Part shown: positions 58,073 to 64,000 of the stretch, piece after piece | Position numbering within the stretch: position 1 is the stretch's first letter | Layout: each line of letters begins with the position of its first letter | Assembly (NCBI RefSeq): GCF_020085105.1 | Contig: NC_058053.1 | Location: 15,586,888-15,650,887, forward strand | Length of the DNA: 64,000 nucleotides | Origin: Siniperca chuatsi | Lineage: Eukaryota; Chordata; Actinopteri; Centrarchiformes; Sinipercidae | Reading direction: 5' to 3' | The notes under the pieces: generated by a model | Databases searched by the model: none | Seen by the model: only the letters and a program-made list of their open reading frames with translations | Told to the model about the DNA's origin: nothing | Translations under genes and position numbers: made by a program

Positions 58073-61000
58073 ATGTATGAAGGCAAACACATACACTTCT
58101 CAGAGGTGGACAATAAGCCGTTGTGCTCGTACAGCCCAAAGCTCTGCAAGCAGCGCAGACTAAATGGCTATGCTTTCTGTATCCGGCACGTTTTGGAGGA
58201 TAAGACGGCCCCCTTCAAGCAATGTGAATATGTGGCCAAGTACAACAGCCAGCGATGTACCAACCCCATCCCCAAGTCTGAAGACCGCAGGTGTGTATGT
58301 TTATGTGCATTGGTGGCATATTCCACTATGCTGTGCTGAAACATTATGTTACAGATGTGCATAGTATGCTGAGAATGTGTTCTTGTTTTCCAGATACTGT
58401 AACAGCCACCTGCAGGTTCTGGGCTTTATCCCCAAGAAGGAACGGAAAAAGAAACATGATGCTTTGGAGGAAATGCGCTCACGGGCTCACCTGGAGTCAG
58501 TGGCTCTCAACATAACTGTGCCCTCTCTAGCTCTGAAAGCTCCCAATGGTCTAGATGAACTTCCACCATCTCCCCCATGTACACGCCTGTTACCCCTCCC
58601 TGATGGGGAACTCCTGGACCCTTTTGCCTTTTATGAGGATGACACAGATGGGGAGGAGGTGGGTACTCCTCGGAAGGGCAACGCCATCAAGAAGAAACTA
58701 CAGAGTCGGCTGGTGCTCAACCAGAAACTCTGCCATGATACAGACATCTTCCAGCCACCTCCTGAGCACTTTAATCCCTCCCCCATCGCCCGTGTCCACC
58801 CCTCCTCGCCGCTCAATACTCATCTCCCACGGCAGCAGTCAGGTCTTCTCCAGCCGCCCCAGCACTCCAGCGTGACTTCCTTCATCTTCCCAGGACAGCA
58901 GCAGGGTTTATTATGCAATCCATCACCACCTCAGACAGTCAACTTTCTGCCTCCAGGGATGCCCGCTAATGCAGCACCCAGTCCAGTGCAACCTTCTGGG
59001 CCATCACTCAGCAGGAAAATGCCTTTCACTGCTACTCACTTGCCTGTCAGTTGCAAGGAAAGTGGCAGTAACAATCAGCGGCATGTGGTTGTCATGCGCC
59101 CCGCTGCCTTCTCACCTTCTGTCAGCTGCCTGGCCAGGTTGCAACATCTGGTCCAGCTCTGTGCCAAGAGACACCGGGAGCATGGTGACCTCTTTCCTCA
59201 CCTAGGTGCTTAATTTAAATGCATTTACCAACAGTTTTTAAACTCAGTTTGATTTTCCTTACTTATAAATGAATGTGCAATTTTTAAGCACTGTGTAAGA
59301 TACTTCAGATAGTGTAGCAATTGAGACTTGAGCCTGCTGAGATAGATGAGCTGCTCTAACGAGTTCTCTTCCAGGATTGGACTGGTCAGAAGACAGTGCT
59401 GATGATGATGATGATGAAGAGGAGGCAGAGACATTTGTTCCTTTCCAGAGTTCTTGGAGACCACAGAATGGGTTGGTATCCTAATACTTAACCCCACAGT
59501 ATAAACTTTGACTTGACACTTCTCGTCATGTCTGCTATTAATTGTTTTCTAATTAGGCTGGAAGACGACAGTGGTTCCTCACGCAGAACACGGCTACTTA
59601 GGCTTTGCTCGTACCTCCAGGAGAAATACAAGCACATGTGCAGGGAAGAGAGGGCGAGTATCCGCCAGAAGAGATACCGCTATGCCTTCCGCAAAGCCTT
59701 GCTGCACGCTGCCAGTAACAGCCCAGACTGTGCTGGGCAGCTGATCCAGGAGTTTCGTGGTGCCTCTCGAAGCTCCTCAAGGTATTCTCACAAATGTCTT
59801 ATTAGTTCAATTTTTTTTCTTTCAGGACTAATATGAATACAGTAAGATCAAACTTCATGTGTTAGTAGGTGCCAGCATGGTTAAACCAGTCACATCACCC
59901 ACCTGTAAATTAGAAATTCAATGTACATGATTTTCAAAAAAGAAGTTTCATCCAGTGTTTTGTATCAGTGCAACCAGTAAAGTGTGCTGCTTCTATGGGT
60001 GACTTGTTGGTCTTCTAATCTCTCAATATTCATCTCCTCATTTGAAATGTACAATACATAACAAATGAGTGTTGTAGCTGTTTGCTCAGTCCTGGGTCGG
60101 TATGTCTTTACAGTGTGGCTCCAGCAAGGCAGCGGAACACAGATACAGTGACCTGCACTGGCAGCACAAAGGGCCAGGCCTGCAACAACAGGGCTCTGCC
60201 CTTCACTCGACACTGCTTTCAGCGTATCCTTTCCATCACATCACTGATTGTACAGCTGGTCGCTACAACTGCAGGAGAATGGCTGTGATTCTGTTTTCTA
60301 ATTCAGAATATGGTTTTAACAATTCAGTTGTACGTTTTGATGTGCAATATCCCTTTGTGTACTACGATCACATGTCCTCTGTCTAGTGTGTTGTGTTATT
60401 TCCTTTATTGTTCTCTTTAGACATTCTGTTGAATCGTTCCCAGCAGCTCTTTGCTAGTTGCACAGCCAAATTTGCAGATGGTCAGCAGTGCTCCATCCCT
60501 GTGTTTGATATCACGCACCAGACACCACTCTGTGAAGAGCATGCCAAAAAAATGGTGAGTTCAGTATTTAAAAAAGAAAAGTTTAACATTTTGGGAAATA
60601 AAGCTTTTTTTTTTTGATGAGTTAGATGAGAAGATTGATACCACTGTCATGTCTGTACGATAAATATGTGCTAACTTAGCTTAGCACAAAGACGGGAAAC
60701 AAGACAAGGACAGAGCCAGGCTAGCTGTTTCTAGCACCTCAAAATCTTAAGTTGTGGCTTGTATCCAGTTGCCCAGCAACCAGCAGAGACTTTACTGGTC
60801 CCAACCAAGAAATAGTCAGGCACATAAGACCCTGTAAAATGGTGATATGTCATTTTTACATATGTATAGGCTATATATTGGTAGGCAGATTTTGTTACCT
60901 TGGGACAGAGCCAGGCTAGCTGTTTTCCCCCCTGTTTCCAGTCTTTGTGCTAAGCTAAGTAAGCCAGCAGCTGGCTGTAGCTTCATATGTAGCGAACAGA

Positions 61001-63038
61001 CATGAGTCACTTCAATTAAATTTATTTATATAGCGCCAATTCATAACAGAAGTTATCTCATTGCACTTTTCCTATAGAGCAGGTCTAGACCGTACTCTTT
61101 ATAATATTAATTACAGAGACCCAACAATCCCACCATGAGCAAGCACTTGGTGACAGTGGCAAGAAAAAACTTCCTTTAAGAGGCCGAAACCTTGGACAGA
61201 ACCGGACTCAAAGCGTGTTTCCCAAAATGTCAAACTTTTCCTTGAATGTTCTCTTCATTGATTGTCTGACTGCCCTGTTTGCTTTCATATGGGGCAATGT
61301 TAAGATGACTCAATGCTCTCCCATACATTTCACACAGGATAACTTCCTGCGAGGGGATGGTAACAGACGAGTGCAGCACCAGCAGCAGCAACAACGTAAG
61401 CCACGTAAAAAGACCAAACCACCGGCGCTCACCAAAAAACACAAGAAGAAAAGGAGGAGAGGGCCGCGGAGGCCTCAGAAACCCATCCCTCCAGCGTTGC
61501 CACAGGGGAACCTGGGAATGCCTTCTACAAGCCTAGCAATGCCCTCACAGGCCAGCATCAGGTCTGCTACACCTGTGTCTCTACACTGTTGAGTTAAAAA
61601 TTTAGTGGGCAGAGATCCAGTGTCAGGGAGAATGCCCTGTTTCGCAGGCTCTCATGTCACACGTTTGAACAGCTCCTTCACTACAGTAGCATGATGTATT
61701 TCTTCTCTAAGCATTTTTTATCTCGTCTTTGTGGCAGGAGCCCTTCAACTCCAGACCTGAGTACAGAGGAGCTTCCTGACGACATCACCAATGAAATGGC
61801 AGACATTCCAAATGACCTTGAGCTAAACCAGGAGGATTTCTCCGACGTGTTACCCAGACTACCTGATGACCTGCAGGACTTTGACTTGTTTGAAGGTTGT
61901 CATACAGCTCATTCTTTCATGTTCACACTAATAAAGTCCTCCTGGTCTGTGGTTTTATAATGATAAATGTTGCATACGCGTGTGTGTGTGTGTGTGTGTG
62001 TGTGTAGGTAAGAATGGGGAGTTATTGCCCACCACGGAGGAGGCTGAGGAGCTGGTGCGTGCACTGCAGGCTATGGGGTCCTATCCAGACTCTTTGGTGT
62101 GCCTGACCTCCATGGGAGACCTGGCCCCCTCTGAAGGAGTGGACCACCGAGCTATGACTGTGTTCCCTGGTACGGTCCAGCCAGGGGGCATGGGGGACCT
62201 GCTCAACAGCCGCATCCCTACAGAGAACTTCACCAGCCTCGAGCTGGAGGACAATCTACTGCAGTCCACTGGGGGTCACTTTCCCCCCTCACCGCCATCT
62301 CAGCCCGCTAACCAGCCCCCGACGTCGTGCTCCAACCTGACCTCATCTTCTTCTACCGTAGCCCCCTCCACCACCTCCCTGCTCACTCAGACCTCCATAA
62401 CAGAGCGAACGTTTTCCCGGACCCACACATCCCATGTCCTGGCCAAGCCGGAAGCACCCACATCATCTCCCCAAGGCAGCCACTACAGCAGTGAGCACGT
62501 GCCATCCCCATACAGTGACCACATATCTTCTCCCCATGCCAGCTCCTTCCAGACAGACACCCCTATGCTGTTGGAAGTCCCTCTCAGCGGGGTACCAGGA
62601 CCCCCACGCTCATCATGGAACAATCTCCCTCTCCCCCTCACCGACCCCACACAGTTTGGCAATCTCATAGGTTCAGAAAGTCATCTCATATCCACCTCCC
62701 TGTCCACTCCCCCGGCCACCACCCACTCTGTGACGCTGCAGCCCATGGCTGCACTCTCAGCGATGCCCCAGAGTGGCTTGACAGGTTTAACGACTCCCCC
62801 TGCCCCCTCATCCTCCCTCCCATCCTCTTCACATGATCTTCTGACCTCCACACAGCCCAAGCAACAGCTCCCTCAGTTCAGCGCGGCCTTTGGCCATCAA
62901 TTGGCCTCCCACAGTGGCATCCCGAAAGACGTGCAGCCGAGCCACAGCTCCACAGCGCCCCCCGCTGGCTTTTCCATAGTTAGTGCCACCGCTGCAAGTG
63001 CCAACAGCGCTACACCACCCTTCGCCCAAAGTAAATGA
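58073..63038 (+). CDS. ino80d: INO80 complex subunit D
   Basis: This nuclear protein belongs to the vertebrate INO80 ATP-dependent chromatin remodeller. Coding exons: 58073-58290, 58394-59205, 59375-59471, 59557-59781, 60114-60223, 60421-60554, 61338-61561, 61738-61895, 62008-63038, in phase for 1002 residues (human about 1027). The start MYEGKHIHFSEVDNKPLCSY is the human one. Two Cys/His clusters of the zf-C3Hc3H type are seen: one near the N-terminus (CSYSPKLCKQ...CEYV...RRYCNSH) and one in the middle (CTGSTKGQACNN...HCF...CTAKF...CEEHAKK). A strongly basic stretch KKHKKKRRRGPRRPQKP follows, probably nuclear localisation or DNA contact. Next comes an acidic ELPDDI...LPRLPDDLQDFDLFEG block, then a long Ser/Thr/Pro-rich tail containing PKQQLPQFSAAFGHQL, which is near-identical to the mammalian one. 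Confidence 0.96.
60579..61238. repeat. Family D MITE, copy 3, interrupted by another repeat
   Basis: The ends AAGTTTAACATTTTGGG and CCCAAAATGTCAAACTT pair. The inside has GTTAGATGAGAAGATTG and the facing GTGCTAAGCTAAG blocks. A separate repeat at about 61008-61211 (AATTTATTTATATAGCGCCA, GAGCAAGCACTTGGTGACAG, GACAGAACCGGACTC) sits inside it. The whole lies in an ino80d intron. Confidence 0.7.
61008..61211. repeat. Short retroposon-like repeat nested in family D
   Basis: TTTATTTATATAGCGCCAAT at one end and GAAACCTTGGACAGAACCGG at the other are blocks of a very common fish repeat. The class (SINE or LINE tail) is not resolved. Confidence 0.55.
61979..62005 (+). repeat. GT repeat as the pyrimidine tract of the ino80d last acceptor
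   Basis: A (TG)n run continues straight into TAG|G at 62007/62008. The intron is only 112 nt (61896-62007) and has no other pyrimidine tract next to the acceptor. Confidence 0.85.
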
Positions 63039-64000
63039 GATCAGGCGGCCTGCAGCGGCTGCATGATGGCGTGTGGACTCACAGTCTCTTACAATCCAGT
63101 CGACCAGCTTCTGATTGACCACCCCTCTTCATCTGCTAGATGTGTGCAATGTGGTAATAGTGCACTATTTGGTAATGAATTTGCACAACCTCAGATTTTC
63201 CTCAATATTTTCTATTCTTTTATTCTGCAGCCAGACGGTCTCTGGGATTTTAAGTCAGTGTGAGTCCACTAGTCTGATGCCTTGTGGTTTTCGTCAGCAG
63301 GGGGTAACAGTCAGATTTGGCGATGAAATAAACGGGTGAAAATTGGCGGAAGGACCTTTAGCAGAGAGATTGTGTCACAGTGCTCAGAATTCATTGACAT
63401 AGGAGGCTCAGTCAGTGGTCGCTTTGTTTGCTTTGCCAGTTAAAGTCCTGTCTTTAAATGATCAACTGTACCCTGCCTTGCTCAGATGGCCATTTGCATT
63501 TTTATTTCTCCACCTGTTTCATACACTGCTTCTGTCACCCTCTGAAAAACAAGAGTACAGGTTGTGATATTTGTGACCCATTATGTTTCAAGCTATTTAA
63601 CTGTTATCATGATATAGAATCTTACTGAGTCAGATTTCACACTCATATGAATTTACCAAAATACTTTTAAACAGCTGTTTTTATATTGTGTATACTGTAT
63701 ATGTGCTCATTTATTGGTTTGCTCAGACATCAAAATCTCTGACCTCACCATTGGTTGTGGGACTCTGGGTGGCCTAGTAGACACTTGAAGGTAAATATAG
63801 TTTCTTAAAGCAATAAACACATTAACATAACTCTAGCGTTGTAAGGTATTTTATTGGTCTCATTACATGTAGCTTCAGTTGCTGAATCCAGGCTGGATCA
63901 GGAATATATTTTGGCCTCTATAACTGTTGTAAACCTTTTATTTTACAGCAGTTTCACTCAGAACGAGAGCCTATAGAGACCAGAGATCAGGTCAGCCTAA
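63039..64000 (+). other. ino80d 3' UTR and downstream sequence
   Basis: It follows the TGA at 63036-63038. AATAAA occurs at 63327-63332 and 63812-63817; the sequence does not tell which is used. No other gene is seen before the window ends. Confidence 0.5.

Overview
This 64 kb window is nuclear DNA from a bony fish, almost certainly a teleost. The genes are intron-rich with short introns and GT-AG splice sites. The spacer DNA is full of teleost-type short transposons, LINE tails and AC/GT microsatellites. Six protein-coding genes can be read, all with intact reading frames. I found no rRNA, tRNA, snoRNA or CRISPR array.

Layout: (1) 1533-7254, minus: an initiator caspase of the caspase-8/caspase-10 group, with two death-effector domains and a catalytic domain. 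(2) 10390-12674, minus: fam237a, a small secreted neuropeptide precursor in two coding exons, with a perfect CRE at its probable promoter. (3) 18182-39542, minus: adam23, a catalytically dead ADAM, as 26 coding exons per transcript chosen from 27 that include two alternative transmembrane exons. (4) 45039-46118, plus: cmklr2 (gpr1), a chemerin-receptor-type GPCR in one coding exon. (5) 48907-55085, plus: ndufs1, the 75 kDa subunit of complex I, in 18 coding exons (736 residues). (6) 58073-63038, plus: ino80d, a subunit of the INO80 chromatin remodeller, in 9 coding exons (1002 residues).

From memory, the block ino80d-ndufs1-cmklr2-adam23-fam237a matches human chromosome 2q33.3. The caspase gene sits in human 2q33.1, several megabases away, so here the two groups are joined. 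The genes do not form one pathway; they are a conserved neighbourhood. Spliced lengths were obtained by matching exon phases by eye. The phases agree throughout adam23, ndufs1, ino80d and fam237a. In the caspase only the linker between the DEDs and the catalytic domain is uncertain.

The spacer and introns hold at least four families of short inverted-repeat transposons, each in several copies, plus LINE tails, a Tc1/mariner relic and nested insertions. The most interesting signals are: the fam237a intron, whose 5' end carries an AC repeat and whose 3' end carries a GT repeat abutting the acceptor (a possible RNA-bridged intron); the paired 91-nt transmembrane exons of adam23; a dense ACGTTA cluster at the start of ndufs1; and a palindromic element built of tandem ~24-nt modules at 6614-6803.
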